Assembly: GCA_016795065.1 (NCBI GenBank)
Contig: JAEUIU010000017.1
Location: 19,733 to 83,732 of the forward strand
Direction of reading: 5' to 3'
Length of the DNA stretch: 64,000 bases
Origin: Phycisphaerae bacterium
Lineage (GTDB): Bacteria; Planctomycetota; Phycisphaerae; Phycisphaerales; SM1A02
Position numbers and translations under genes: made by a program. Of the stretch, positions 1 through 9,501 are shown piece after piece (positions within the stretch are counted from its first letter, which is position 1; every line of letters starts with the position of its first letter). The notes under the pieces were generated by a model. It made no database searches. It worked only from the letters and a program-made list of their open reading frames with translations, and had not been told where the DNA came from.

Positions 1-1098
1 CTGCAACAACCGGTCCCGCCGGCCGGTGTCGACGGACTTGCGTTCGATCGCGAGGGGCGCCGGCTCGCCACGACCGACGGGAGCCGCATCTATGTCTGGC
101 GGATCGGAAGCGAACTGGCGCCGCAGCTGCGTGGGCATCGCGGCTTCGCCTACAGCGCCTCGTTCGCCTCGGATTCGCGCACCATCGCCAGCGGCTCCTT
201 CAACGATCTCACGACGCGACTCTGGGATGCCCTCACCGGCGAGAGCATCGCCGCGTTTCCCGGCGTCAAGGAGGCGCGGGACATCACGTTCACCGACGAC
301 GACACGATCGTCGTCGACGGGGCCGCACGGCTCACGATCGACGCCGCGACTGGCGAGATCCGTTCACGAGAGCGGGACGAGCCGTGGCGACGCCCCCGAC
401 GCGAATCGGCCATCCGTGCCGACGGCTCGACGCTCGACGCGACCTTCGGTTTCCGGAGAGACGGCGCATTCGGACAGTCGACGCAGGTCCGCGTGACGGC
501 TCGCGTGGGCAACGCGGAACGCGAGGTCGCCCTCCTCGATCATGCGTCGCCGGTCCGCGCCGTCGCGTTCGCTCCTCAGGCCCGACTGCTCGCCGTCGGA
601 TGCGACGACGGATTGGTCGATCTGTGGGATCCGAGCGGACCGACGCACATTCGCTCCCTCGAGGGGCACGTCGGCACGGTCTATTCCGTCGCGTTCAGTC
701 CGGATGGAACGCGGCTGGCGACCTGCGGCAACGACGGCGCCCTTCGCCTCTGGGACTGCGACTCCTGGGAGCGCGTGCTCGACCGGCGCGATCATCGCTC
801 CTACGTCCATTCGGTCCGCTTCAGCCCCGACGGCTCGCGCATCGTGACCGCGTCGGGCGACGGAACGCTGCGGCTCTGGGACTCGGTGGGAAAGCCGCAA
901 CGGCTTGCCGAGCGCCGCGTTGCCGAGGGGACCCGCGATGCGGCGGTACGTTTGGTCGAGAGCGCCGTGTCCGCACATCCAATCGCCGACGTCGCGCATC
1001 ACCTCCGCTCCGACGAGGCGCTCGACGGGGCGACGCGCACCGCCGCCCTGCGCGAGATCGCCCGACGGTCGAGCGCACAACGTGGGGACGTACCGTGA
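1..1098 (+). CDS. WD40-repeat protein, C-terminal part (cut by window start)
   Basis: The reading frame is open from base 1 to the stop at 1096-1098, so the true start lies outside the window. The visible ~365 residues contain several WD40 blades with the usual 'FSPDG..LA..G.DG.LRLWD' pattern; the clearest are at about 540-640, 660-765 and 800-885. The last ~65 residues have no WD repeats and look like a short alpha-helical tail. In planctomycetes such repeats often sit behind a Ser/Thr kinase domain, but no kinase part is visible, so that is only a possibility. WD40 propellers usually act as protein-interaction platforms. The stop overlaps the GTG start of the next gene by three bases, which suggests co-transcription and coupled translation. 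Confidence 0.85.
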   Translation: MQQPVPPAGVDGLAFDREGRRLATTDGSRIYVWRIGSELAPQLRGHRGFAYSASFASDSRTIASGSFNDLTTRLWDALTGESIAAFPGVKEARDITFTDDDTIVVDGAARLTIDAATGEIRSRERDEPWRRPRRESAIRADGSTLDATFGFRRDGAFGQSTQVRVTARVGNAEREVALLDHASPVRAVAFAPQARLLAVGCDDGLVDLWDPSGPTHIRSLEGHVGTVYSVAFSPDGTRLATCGNDGALRLWDCDSWERVLDRRDHRSYVHSVRFSPDGSRIVTASGDGTLRLWDSVGKPQRLAERRVAEGTRDAAVRLVESAVSAHPIADVAHHLRSDEALDGATRTAALREIARRSSAQRGDVP

Positions 1099-2702
1099 AA
1101 GCAGTCGCTTCCCTGCTTGCGACCGCCACGATGGCCGCGGTGGCCGCGACGGTCGGCTGCGCAGCGCCGCCGGGTGCCTGGCCTGCCGAGCCCGACGCCG
1201 CAACGGCGGTCGCGCCTCAGGGCCGCGCGCCAGAGGACAAGGCGACCGGCAAGGCGACCGGCGCGGCGACCGATGAGGCGATTCAAGGATCGCTCGAGCG
1301 AGCCGGCCCCAACCGCCCCGAGATCGAACGATATCTCGACCGCTACGAGAACCACGCAGATGCTGATCAGCGATTGGCCTCGCGCTGGCTCGTCGCCAAC
1401 ATGCCTGGCCACGGTTTTGCCCTGATGGCGCTGCAGCGGCCGGACCGGACGAGGGTCGATTTCGAGGCGACCGATCATCCGAATCTCGCGGCGGCGCAAG
1501 CGGAGCTCGATGCCCTCGTCGAGCGCGAAGGCCCGTTGCGATTCGGGCTCGAACGCTTCACCGAGGACCTCACCGTCATCACGGCCGAGGAGCTGATCAC
1601 GAACCACGAACAGGCGTTCGCGTCCTGGCGCTCGGCGCCATGGTCGTCGTCGGTCTCGCTCCCGACCTTTCTCGAGCACATCCTCCCCTACCGCGGTTCA
1701 AGCGAGCCCGTCGATATCGCTTGGCGGGCCGAGGCAAACGCACGGCTCGCCCCCGCGCTCGCGGCGCTCCGCGCATCGCTCGATCGTGAGCCGACGCTTG
1801 CGGAGGCTACCCAAGCGGCCCGCAAGGCCGCGAAGAAGTGGGTCCGGTTCCGCCAGCTTTTCTATCTGCATCCGACCGACCAGTCGTGGAGCGAGCTGAT
1901 GCGCTCGACCGCAGGTCGCTGCGAGGACCAGTCGAACGTCGCCGTCTTCGCGGCCCGTTCGATAGCCGCAGTCGTCGCCGGTGACTTCACCCCGTACTGG
2001 GCGGACCGCGACAACAACCACGCCTGGGAGGTCGCGCTCGATGCCAACGGGAAAGGTTCGGCGACGCTCGCCCATCGGCCGGCGAAGGTCTATCGGCGCA
2101 TGTTCGGCATCCAACCGAATTCGCTCGGAGCGATGCGAGCTCCGGGTGAAGCGATCCCCCCGGGACTCGGCGAGCGAACGCTCCTCGATGTCACCGAACA
2201 GTACGTCGAGGTCTCGGATCTCTCGATCGAGGTCGGCTCGCCGCCCGCAGGCCAGCGCTTTGCCTATCTCTGCGTCTTCAACGCCGGAGCGTGGCGACCG
2301 GTGCACCACGCCCTCGTCCGCGACGGCGTCGCGCGATTCACCGCGATGGGCCGCGACATCCTGTACCTCCCGGCGTGGCATGCCCCTGATGGTGTTGTTG
2401 CCGCCGGTGCTCCCTTTATCCTCACCGGCGATGGAACACGCGAGGTACTGGCACCGAGCCTGGAGCGACAGCCGCTTCTTCTCGATATGGATGGAGCGGC
2501 GCGCGGCGATACACGAGAGCTGGACGTCTGGGCATCGTCGTCCGGAGAGTGGACCGCCATCGAATTGCCCTCCCCAACGGCGGGCGAGCCGTCGATCACC
2601 GTCGACGTTCCGGCGGGCGGCCTGTTCTGGCTTCATGACCCGCAGGGGCGCGGACTTGAGCGTCCGTTCACGGTGGTGAACGGGCGAATGCGACGGTGGT
2701 GA
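1095..2702 (+). CDS. Transglutaminase-like domain lipoprotein
   Basis: A protein of 535 aa. I chose the GTG at 1095, which overlaps the upstream stop (GTGA), because it gives a signal sequence: Met-Lys, a hydrophobic stretch to about residue 20, then Cys22 in a weak lipobox (T-V-G-C). The longer open frame upstream has shadow-like composition. A transglutaminase/protease-like core is visible as 'GRCEDQSN' with the candidate nucleophile Cys276, followed by 'NNHAWEVAL' with His309 in the usual Cys...His order. Such domains in bacteria act as cysteine peptidases or amidases on proteins or peptides at the cell surface. The C-terminal ~200 residues look like beta-rich sandwich domains. The substrate is unknown. 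It probably forms an operon with the WD40 gene. Confidence 0.75.
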   Translation: MKAVASLLATATMAAVAATVGCAAPPGAWPAEPDAATAVAPQGRAPEDKATGKATGAATDEAIQGSLERAGPNRPEIERYLDRYENHADADQRLASRWLVANMPGHGFALMALQRPDRTRVDFEATDHPNLAAAQAELDALVEREGPLRFGLERFTEDLTVITAEELITNHEQAFASWRSAPWSSSVSLPTFLEHILPYRGSSEPVDIAWRAEANARLAPALAALRASLDREPTLAEATQAARKAAKKWVRFRQLFYLHPTDQSWSELMRSTAGRCEDQSNVAVFAARSIAAVVAGDFTPYWADRDNNHAWEVALDANGKGSATLAHRPAKVYRRMFGIQPNSLGAMRAPGEAIPPGLGERTLLDVTEQYVEVSDLSIEVGSPPAGQRFAYLCVFNAGAWRPVHHALVRDGVARFTAMGRDILYLPAWHAPDGVVAAGAPFILTGDGTREVLAPSLERQPLLLDMDGAARGDTRELDVWASSSGEWTAIELPSPTAGEPSITVDVPAGGLFWLHDPQGRGLERPFTVVNGRMRRW

Positions 2703-2987
2703 GGGCGGCGTCTCGCAACCGACGCAGGGGATGCTGGGGGTTGCTTGGAATGTGTCGATGCGGCGCCACGCTTCGGGTACCGATGCCTGACGAAAGGAAT
2801 GCGACGGCCGAAGTGCTACCGAAGCGCGTCAGGCCCGAGGCACACTGGAAGCAGGCCGCCCTCTTGGAGTCGAACGGGCCCCAACTCCCACGAGGTACAG
2901 TGCACCGGTCCTCATTGCTCCTGCGGCCCGGGTTTGCCACGTCGCGAACGGGCTCAGCGAGTGACACGCATCGCTCGAGGCCGCTCC
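2703..2987. other. Intergenic region, no gene recognised
   Basis: These 285 bases separate two plus-strand genes. Open frames here are extensions of the downstream gene or shadows without a domain. I see no convincing terminator, RNA gene or repeat. Confidence 0.5.
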
Positions 2988-4010
2988 ATGTCCATGCGAA
3001 TCCGAATCGTCACGGCGCTCACGCTTCTCGTCACACTCGGCTCGATCCCGCCGGCATTGGCCGCGAGTGTTCACATGACGCCTTCTCCGAGCGAGCCCTC
3101 GCCGCGACTCCAGGCCCCTCCCCAAGCTTCGCCACCAGTAACAACGACGGGCAACGCCCTCAGCGCCGTGGACGGCACCTGGATTTTCGTTGAGGATCGG
3201 ACCGAAGGCCACTCGCCTGAACAGATGGGCCCGCCGATGAGCTCGACGTTCTCGATGCGCGTCGAGCAGGAGGCCGTCATTCTGAACGGCCATGGTTCCG
3301 GGCATCGCGATGTGCGTATCGCCCTCGACGGATCGATCACAGAGGTCCCTGAAGCGAACAGGACCGTTCGCTATAACGGATCCTGGAAAGACGGCGTGTT
3401 CGCATACGAGGTTGCATTCGAGCGACCGGTGGGCGCGCCCAGCTCCGGGATCCAACTGATCCGAAGGACGTTTCGTCCGACGCCTGAAGGGCTCGTCGTG
3501 ACCGTTGCGGTGGATCCGCCGACCGGGTCCGAATCGATCGGGCTGTACCGCCACGCGGAGGACATTCCCCTACCCACGCCGGCCAAGGCTGTCATGAGCG
3601 ACCTGTCGTGGTTGGCTGGCGCGTGGGTCGGAACCCGAAGCTCAGGCTCCTCCATTGAAGAGCGATGGAGCCCCCCATTGGGCGGCGCGATGCTTGCCAT
3701 CTCCCGCACGGTCAATACGAGCGGCAAGATGGTCGCATTCGAATACCTTCGCATTGTCGAGAAGAACGGCGGGTTGGTCTATGTTGCCCAGCCAGGCGGT
3801 GCGAAGGGAACGGAGTTTGTGCTCACCGAGCTGGTCGTCCCGTCGGGAACCGAAACGGGCCCCATGCGCGCGGTGTTTGACAATCCGCGTCACGATTATC
3901 CGAAGCGGATCGTGTACGAACTCTCCCCCGAGGGGGTTCTTAGCGCAACAACCGGCTTCCTCAAGGGTGGAACGCCGCGGCGGTACGACTTCAAGCGCGA
4001 AGGAAGCTGA
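2988..4010 (+). CDS. Secreted protein with C-terminal DUF6265-like domain
   Basis: A protein of 340 aa. The ATG at 2988 was preferred over the longer frame because it opens a clean Sec signal peptide: n-region 'MSMRIR', hydrophobic core to about residue 20, then 'PPALA-AS'. The middle (about residues 55-210) is beta-rich and unrecognised. The last ~130 residues begin 'SWLAGAWVGT' and contain 'EERWSPPLGGAML' and 'FDNPRHDYP', the pattern of the DUF6265 / lipocalin-like family. Such domains probably bind small hydrophobic ligands, but the role is unknown. The Shine-Dalgarno is poor. It stands alone between two intergenic regions. Confidence 0.7.
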   Translation: MSMRIRIVTALTLLVTLGSIPPALAASVHMTPSPSEPSPRLQAPPQASPPVTTTGNALSAVDGTWIFVEDRTEGHSPEQMGPPMSSTFSMRVEQEAVILNGHGSGHRDVRIALDGSITEVPEANRTVRYNGSWKDGVFAYEVAFERPVGAPSSGIQLIRRTFRPTPEGLVVTVAVDPPTGSESIGLYRHAEDIPLPTPAKAVMSDLSWLAGAWVGTRSSGSSIEERWSPPLGGAMLAISRTVNTSGKMVAFEYLRIVEKNGGLVYVAQPGGAKGTEFVLTELVVPSGTETGPMRAVFDNPRHDYPKRIVYELSPEGVLSATTGFLKGGTPRRYDFKREGS

Positions 4011-4431
4011 TGACGTCATCGCCCGGAGACCGCTCGCAAGCCCCCGCGACGGAGGCCGGGGCTCTGGCGCGCGATCGGATCGGGTTCGGTCCGCTCCCGT
4101 GCCGATTCGGCCCTCACGCTCAAGGCGGGATCGCCAGCACACCGCCATCCACGCCGATCGACCACGCATCGACACCGCTCGTTGTCCATGTCGAATTCGT
4201 CCGAAAACTTCGGGCCGCAACGCTCCGCGATTCGCTAGATTCACTTTCGTCAGGCATGTACCGCAGTGCACTCACGCTCGCAATCAGTTCGCATCGTTCG
4301 GCGATGCTCATTTCCAATCGACGCGCGCGAAAGTTGATGTCGCGTTGGTAGGCTGACCTCCGGCGCGACATCGGTCTCGCCACACCACACAAACCGTTCG
4401 ACTGTCGAAGATGCGACGAGGAGCCGCCGAG
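4011..4431. other. Intergenic region, no gene recognised
   Basis: These 421 bases lie between two plus-strand genes. An open frame of 113 codons starts in the stop codon of the upstream gene, but its Arg/Ser/Pro-rich composition matches shadow frames and it has no recognisable domain. The end of the stretch contains GAGGAG at 4418-4423, the probable ribosome binding site of the FG-GAP gene. No RNA gene or repeat was seen. Confidence 0.5.
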
Positions 4432-5946
4432 ATGCGCCATGTGAGGAACGCTGTCGTGACTGCCACGCTGCTCGGATCGCTCCTCGGCGCGACCGGACAG
4501 GTCGAGGCTGGAGGCTCCTGTCCCTGTCCGGGTGCCGGTCTCCTGCTCGGTGCTTCCAAGGTCGCTTCGTCGACCGGTGGGTTCAACGGGCCGCTGGACA
4601 ACTCCGACCTGTTCGGCAGCTCGATCACCTCGATCGGCGACCTTGACGGAGACAGCGTCCCGGATCTCGCCGTCGGCTCGCCCTTCGATGACGACGGCGC
4701 AGCGGACCGCGGGGCAGTGTGGATTCTTCTGATGAACGCCAATGGCAGCGTGAAATCCCAGCAGAAGATCTCCGGGACGAGCGGTGGCTTCACCGGAGCG
4801 CTCGACGTCTCCGATCTGTTCGGATCAAGCGTCGCGTCACTTGGCGACCTGGACGGCGACGGGACTGTCGATCTTGCCGTTGGTGCCGTGAACGACGACG
4901 ACGGTGGGGTCGACCGAGGCGCGGTGTGGATCCTGTTCCTCAAGCCGAACGGCACCGTGAAGTCGCATGTCAAGATCGCCAGCAACACGGGTGGCTTCAG
5001 CGGAACCCTGCACACCGCGGATGCCTTCGGAGCGAGCATCGCTCCCCTTGCCGACGTGAACGGCGACGGCACTGTCGACCTCGCCGTGGGAGCGACATTC
5101 GACGACGACGGCGGCCCTGATCGGGGCGCGGTGTGGATCCTCTTCCTCAATCCCAATGGAACGGTGAGTTCGCAGCAGAAGATCTCCAGCATCATCGGCG
5201 GCTTCAGCGGGCAGCTCGACACGTCCGACCACTTTGGTGCGAGCGTCGCCTCGGCAGGCGACCTCGACGGCAACGGGACGGCCGACATCGCCGTCGGCGC
5301 TCCGCTCGATGATGACGGCGGAACGGACCGGGGCGCGATGTGGCTCGTCTACCTCACGAGTTCTGGCACCGTTTCCACCCAGAAGAAGATCTCCAGCACC
5401 ACTGGAGGTTTCACCGGGCAACTGGACAACAATGACTCCTTCGGCATCAGCGTTACCTCGCTGGGTGACATCGACGGTGACCAGGTCGCCGACCTTGCCG
5501 TCGGGGCCATGAACGATGACGATGGAGGACCGGATCGAGGCGCGGCGTGGGTGCTCTTTCCGAACGCTGATGGCTCGATGAAGAGCCATCAGAAGATCTC
5601 AAGCATCGTCGGCGGCCTGCCCAGACAGCTTCACAACTCCGACGCCTTCGGCGTCAGTGTCGCCCGCCTTGGCGACCTCAATGCCGACGGGACCACCGAT
5701 CTCGCCGTGGGTGCGAACAGGGACGATCAGGGCGGGCTCGATCGCGGCGCCGTCTGGACGCTTGTGCTGTTGGGCTGCTCGTGGACACCTGCCCCAGTGG
5801 GCGACTTCACCAACGACTGCAACGTGGATGGCGCCGATCTCGCCGTTCTGCTTGGCGCGTGGGCCGGACCGGGGGGCGACCTGAATGGCGACGGGACGAC
5901 CGACGGCGCGGATCTCGCGATCCTTCTTGGGGCATGGACAGGATAA
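4432..5946 (+). CDS. Secreted FG-GAP (integrin-alpha-like) repeat protein with dockerin-like C-terminus
   Basis: A protein of 504 aa. I chose ATG 4432 over ATG 4411 because GAGGAG sits 8 nt upstream and the signal peptide then starts with 'MRHVRNAVV' and ends near 'GQVEA-GG'. Residues 47-448 are six tandem FG-GAP repeats of 69 residues. Each carries 'D.FG.S...LGD.DGD...DLAVG' and a DDDG..DRGAVW segment, so they should form a calcium-binding integrin-type beta-propeller outside the cell. After a short linker, residues from about 463 hold two dockerin-like motifs (NVDGADLAVLLGAW and DGADLAILLGAW) that are shared with four other secreted proteins in this window. It is probably a surface adhesion or structural protein. 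No operon partner is evident. Confidence 0.88.
   Translation: MRHVRNAVVTATLLGSLLGATGQVEAGGSCPCPGAGLLLGASKVASSTGGFNGPLDNSDLFGSSITSIGDLDGDSVPDLAVGSPFDDDGAADRGAVWILLMNANGSVKSQQKISGTSGGFTGALDVSDLFGSSVASLGDLDGDGTVDLAVGAVNDDDGGVDRGAVWILFLKPNGTVKSHVKIASNTGGFSGTLHTADAFGASIAPLADVNGDGTVDLAVGATFDDDGGPDRGAVWILFLNPNGTVSSQQKISSIIGGFSGQLDTSDHFGASVASAGDLDGNGTADIAVGAPLDDDGGTDRGAMWLVYLTSSGTVSTQKKISSTTGGFTGQLDNNDSFGISVTSLGDIDGDQVADLAVGAMNDDDGGPDRGAAWVLFPNADGSMKSHQKISSIVGGLPRQLHNSDAFGVSVARLGDLNADGTTDLAVGANRDDQGGLDRGAVWTLVLLGCSWTPAPVGDFTNDCNVDGADLAVLLGAWAGPGGDLNGDGTTDGADLAILLGAWTG
4570..5775 (+). repeat. Six tandem 207-bp coding repeats (69-aa FG-GAP units)
   Basis: The repeat unit begins at a (S/T)-T/S-G-G-F motif and runs to the next 'KISS'. 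Units one to five are exactly 69 residues and the sixth is shorter. Similarity is high at protein level and clear at DNA level, which suggests relatively recent tandem duplication. This is a protein repeat, not a CRISPR array. Confidence 0.85.
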
Positions 5947-6132
5947 GGCGTTCGGCCGGCGGCGGCGAGCAATGTGCTGATCGCATTCGGACGTGGGCCG
6001 CGCGTTGCGACGTGCCAGCGCGCAGCGCGGAAGGCCCATCGGTGGATCGGCCAGACCGCGATCGTACGAGGTGCCGATCGCATCGACTCGGATCGCTCGT
6101 CCGCCCCCGCGCCAACATTCGGTGCGTCGTCG

Positions 6133-8463
6133 TTACCGCCTTCCGCGACCGCCCTGTGGCCGCGATGTCCGTTCACCGCGTTGGGCCTGCTTGGTTCGAG
6201 CGGCATTCCGATCGCCCCGATCGCGATTGGCGGCCGCCCGCTCCAGATCGCCCGCCTCCGCTGGGGGCTTCGTTGTCCTCGAAGCCTGCTCGGCAGGTCG
6301 CTTCGATCCCTCGGAGGTGCTCGCCGGCACGGCGCGCTCTCCCGTCCACCCGTCGTCCGTGCGCCGATACACCTTCCCGTCCTTGCCCGCATACACATCC
6401 CCGTCTCGATCCCGCACAACGGTCACTCCGTTGCCGAAGCGTCCCTCGACGTGGACGACCCCCGCTCCTTCCGACCCCTGCACACCACCGATCGAGCCTC
6501 GCTCACCCGACCGGAAGCCACCACGCACCCACTCATCGCCGTTGGAGATCGCTCCGCGTCCCCAAGAACCGTACACGCCCGAACCTCCCGCGCGATAGCC
6601 GCCGACTCCGGTCGACGGGTTGTAGGCGGCTCGGTAGCCCGCTGCGCCCCGCGGCCCGTAGGCGTAGCCCCCGCGCGAGTAGGTACCGGTGGCGGGGTTG
6701 TACATCGCCCAGCGCCCGGCCCCACCGTAGGGACCGTAGTGGGCCACGCCGCAGACGTACCCGCCGCGGCCTTGCACGTAGATTGCACCGCAGCCGTAGG
6801 AGAAGTAGCACGAGCGATAGTGGTAGGCCCAGCAGCAATCGTCATCGTCGTCGATCGCCAGGCCGACCAGCACACCGAGACCGAACATGACGACGCCAGT
6901 CGCCGCGACGGTCTCGCCCGAGTATCCCGCGGTGTAGCCGGTCACGACGGTGGTCGGCGTCGATTGGTAGACGGTCACATAGGTGACGTAGTGATGGGGG
7001 TCAGAGGCGGGAATGGTGTAGATCGCCGCGGGCACCGCATCACAGACCGCCCACGGCCCCGACGGGGCTGCCGAGACGAACCACACGGCGTCGTAGCAGC
7101 AGTAGTACTTGCCGTCCACGCCGAACACCGAGTAGGGGGAGTTGTGGGCGTACGTCACCGTCGTCGCCGTGATCGGTCGAAAGTCGGGCGGACCGTTGTA
7201 AGTCACGTTCATCGTGACATCGGCCCGTTGGATGGTGGCCTTGCGCGGGACCGAGGCGAGGATGCTCGCCTCCTGCGCTTGGACCGTTCCCGGGACCGAC
7301 GCAAGCAGGTGGCCGGCCTCCGATGATTCCGGAATGAGCCTGAAATCGGCGGGCAGATCTTGGCTCGCGGCGGTCCAAGGTCCGGTCATCGCGGGCGCTC
7401 GGAACCACCGCCCGGCGGCAAGGAAGTAGTAGTTCCGTTCGCTTGCGTGATAGAGGAGATCGCTGTCGGTGTTGGAGACGAGCAACAGGCCCGTACCCGC
7501 GATCGGCGTCATCTCCGGCGCTCCGCGCGTGACGATCAGTTCGGTGGGCTCATGCGCGACGAACACGACGGGCGCCGTCCCCGGCGGGTCGCCGGGTATC
7601 GCCTCGCGCACGTCGGCCCAATTCTCGTCCGCGGGGAGTCTTGACAGCGACGTCGGCAGGGCGACCGCTGCCGTCCACGGTCCGCGCTCGATGTCCTCCG
7701 TCACCAGCCACGAGCGCTCCTGAAGCAGGTAATACCGCTTGGTCGAGGGATCCAGGAAGAGATCCCAGTTGGTGTTGATCGCAAAGAGGAGGTCGCTGTC
7801 CGGAACCGCCTTGAAGCGGGGCGTCCCCATGAAGAGGACCAACACCGCCGGCTTCTCGCTCGCCATGATCCGCGGAGGGGCGACGCTCACTTCCGCGGTA
7901 CGGACCTCCCCCAGCAGCGGCGCCATCTCTGCGATCAGTCGGTCGAGTGAGATCGTCTGCGGCCGCGCCGCAGGCATCGCGGCCCGGACCGTCTCTCCCA
8001 ACCGCTTCGCGACCGCCGCGTCGACGTCAGGAAACTCGACCGATTCGATCGTCCGGTTGGTGAGGACGACGAGCCGTTCGTCGAAGGCGATCTCCGTATC
8101 GGCGCTCGCCCTCACGATCCCGTAGGTTCGGTCCGTTCCGTCCTTTGCCCCGACCGCCAAGGCGGCACGGAACGTGATGCGCCCGAACTTCGGCCAGGCC
8201 TCGAGCTGCGGCTGGTAGATGCGGACCACCTGCCCATCAGCCTCGAACTCGCGGGGCCACCCGCGGTCCTCAGCCCCCGGCACCGCGTGCCGCTCGGCCG
8301 TCGCTGCCGCCTCGCCTGCCCCGCTCCCGGAGCCGGGCTTCGGCGACTGGGCCGTCGCCCCCGGATTCATGAGGACAACGCCGGCCAGGAGAGGAAGCGA
8401 TCGGAGAAACGTCATCGGTGCGGAAATCGATCTGGTCATGTCGAGGATCCCAATCGTCATCAT
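6133..8463 (-). CDS. Secreted protein with three 'YY...WF...GPW' modules and Gly/Tyr-rich tail (carbohydrate-binding family V/XII-like)
   Basis: A protein of up to 776 aa. Starts at 8463, 8460, 8439 and 8415 are possible and none has a good Shine-Dalgarno. All feed a signal peptide whose core is 'LRSLPLLAGVVLM' and whose cleavage site is near 'GATA-QS'. Residues 200-500 hold three related modules of about 100 residues; each has a beta segment, 'YY......W', and a 'GPW' near its end. There follows a hydrophobic segment (about 510-530), an Asp run and Cys pairs, a Gly/Tyr-rich region and a basic, low-complexity tail. Similar proteins have been labelled carbohydrate-binding family V/XII; I recall this name only and cannot test it. 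It lies 33 nt after the outer-membrane barrel gene, at the end of the sulfatase block. The function is unknown; surface glycan binding is an inference. Confidence 0.65.
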   Translation of the reverse strand: MMTIGILDMTRSISAPMTFLRSLPLLAGVVLMNPGATAQSPKPGSGSGAGEAAATAERHAVPGAEDRGWPREFEADGQVVRIYQPQLEAWPKFGRITFRAALAVGAKDGTDRTYGIVRASADTEIAFDERLVVLTNRTIESVEFPDVDAAVAKRLGETVRAAMPAARPQTISLDRLIAEMAPLLGEVRTAEVSVAPPRIMASEKPAVLVLFMGTPRFKAVPDSDLLFAINTNWDLFLDPSTKRYYLLQERSWLVTEDIERGPWTAAVALPTSLSRLPADENWADVREAIPGDPPGTAPVVFVAHEPTELIVTRGAPEMTPIAGTGLLLVSNTDSDLLYHASERNYYFLAAGRWFRAPAMTGPWTAASQDLPADFRLIPESSEAGHLLASVPGTVQAQEASILASVPRKATIQRADVTMNVTYNGPPDFRPITATTVTYAHNSPYSVFGVDGKYYCCYDAVWFVSAAPSGPWAVCDAVPAAIYTIPASDPHHYVTYVTVYQSTPTTVVTGYTAGYSGETVAATGVVMFGLGVLVGLAIDDDDDCCWAYHYRSCYFSYGCGAIYVQGRGGYVCGVAHYGPYGGAGRWAMYNPATGTYSRGGYAYGPRGAAGYRAAYNPSTGVGGYRAGGSGVYGSWGRGAISNGDEWVRGGFRSGERGSIGGVQGSEGAGVVHVEGRFGNGVTVVRDRDGDVYAGKDGKVYRRTDDGWTGERAVPASTSEGSKRPAEQASRTTKPPAEAGDLERAAANRDRGDRNAARTKQAQRGERTSRPQGGRGRR

Positions 8464-8496
8464 CTGTCTTGTCGCCGGTGGAGCGGACGACGTGGC

Positions 8497-9390
8497 TCAG
8501 AACCGCAGCGCAAAGCCGAGGATGGGCCCATGCTGCACCACATCCCAGATGAACTCATTCGCCCCGCTTCCCTCGGAGTAGTCCTGGCCAATGGCTCGAT
8601 AGCCGGCGTACGCCGTTGCCCCGGCGGAACCGATGTGGAAGTCATAACCAAGCACCGCTGTCGACGACCACGTGAAATCCGAACCGGCGCCGAAGCCACC
8701 GATGTCGCCGTTCACCGCAAGGTGCCACCGCTCGCAAAGCGGAAGGACGAACTTGGCGCCCACGATTGGATCGAACCAGCTCACCGACTGGGTGCGATCC
8801 GGGAGGCTCGCCGGATCGATCGTGAGGTCGAGGTCGGTGTAGCGCGCACCTGCGTAGAGGTCGAGCGTCGTGTCGTGGATGTTCCTCGCCGCGTCACCCG
8901 ACGGCTTCCACTCCCCCAATCGGTACATGATTCCGAAGTCGATCATCACGGTCTCGAAGTCAATGTCGATGTCAGCGACGCCGAGCGGTCCGGACTGGTC
9001 ATCGACTCCGAGCTTCGAATACATGCCGTCGATGAAGCCGCCGAACGCGCCATACCCGGCCTCGACGCGGCCCGAGATCGCGAAGATCGAGTCCGCCGCC
9101 TCCAGCAGGTCGCCGAAGCTCGCGTCCACATCCGCCCGTTGGCCGCGTGCGCCGACCGTTCCATCCATGGCAACCACCCAAAGCCACGTGTTGAGGTCGA
9201 AGCGCCAGGGGTTCTCCGCCTCGATGGACTCGGCTGCCTTCTGGGCGTCGCCCGAGACGGATGGGGCGGATGGGGCGGCGCTTGCGGCGGCACGGTCCGC
9301 GCTGTCGGGTGCGGGCTTGGATTCCTGAGCGAGGCACGCGGATGAAAGCGCCATCGCAAGCGGAATGGCCATTCGGAGCGAGTGAGTCAT
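8497..9390 (-). CDS. Outer-membrane beta-barrel protein
   Basis: A protein of 297 aa. ATG 9390 is chosen because AAGGA lies about 7 nt upstream and a signal peptide follows ('MTHSLRMAIPLAMALSSACLA-Q'); the longer frame is untypical. After an Ala/Pro/Ser-rich linker, the domain begins with 'NPWRFDLNTWLWV' and shows alternating aromatic/polar strands throughout ('VEAGYGAFGGFIDGMYSKL', 'LDLYAGARYTDLDL'). It ends in Phe (FALRF), a hallmark of barrels assembled by the Bam machinery. The family is close to uncharacterised OmpW/OmpA-like barrels. It probably belongs to the operon of the sulfatase upstream (111-nt gap) and may let substrate or product through the outer membrane, which is an inference. 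Confidence 0.75.
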   Translation of the reverse strand: MTHSLRMAIPLAMALSSACLAQESKPAPDSADRAAASAAPSAPSVSGDAQKAAESIEAENPWRFDLNTWLWVVAMDGTVGARGQRADVDASFGDLLEAADSIFAISGRVEAGYGAFGGFIDGMYSKLGVDDQSGPLGVADIDIDFETVMIDFGIMYRLGEWKPSGDAARNIHDTTLDLYAGARYTDLDLTIDPASLPDRTQSVSWFDPIVGAKFVLPLCERWHLAVNGDIGGFGAGSDFTWSSTAVLGYDFHIGSAGATAYAGYRAIGQDYSEGSGANEFIWDVVQHGPILGFALRF

Positions 9391-9501
9391 GGGTCGTCCT
9401 TTCGGGGATAGGCGATGCGCCAGGAAGGTGGACATCGATCGCCTGGGTTCGAGAGTGGGTGCGTAGAGCCGCGTCGACACGCCGGTGCGAACGCGTTCGA
9501 A

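Noticed and set aside
4010..4351. 113-codon frame starting in the DUF6265 stop codon
   Set aside because: No domain, no Shine-Dalgarno and shadow-like composition.
5974..7326. A 450-codon plus-strand open frame
   Set aside because: It is antisense to the repeat-rich secreted protein, which has a signal peptide and repeats; the plus frame has no recognisable feature.
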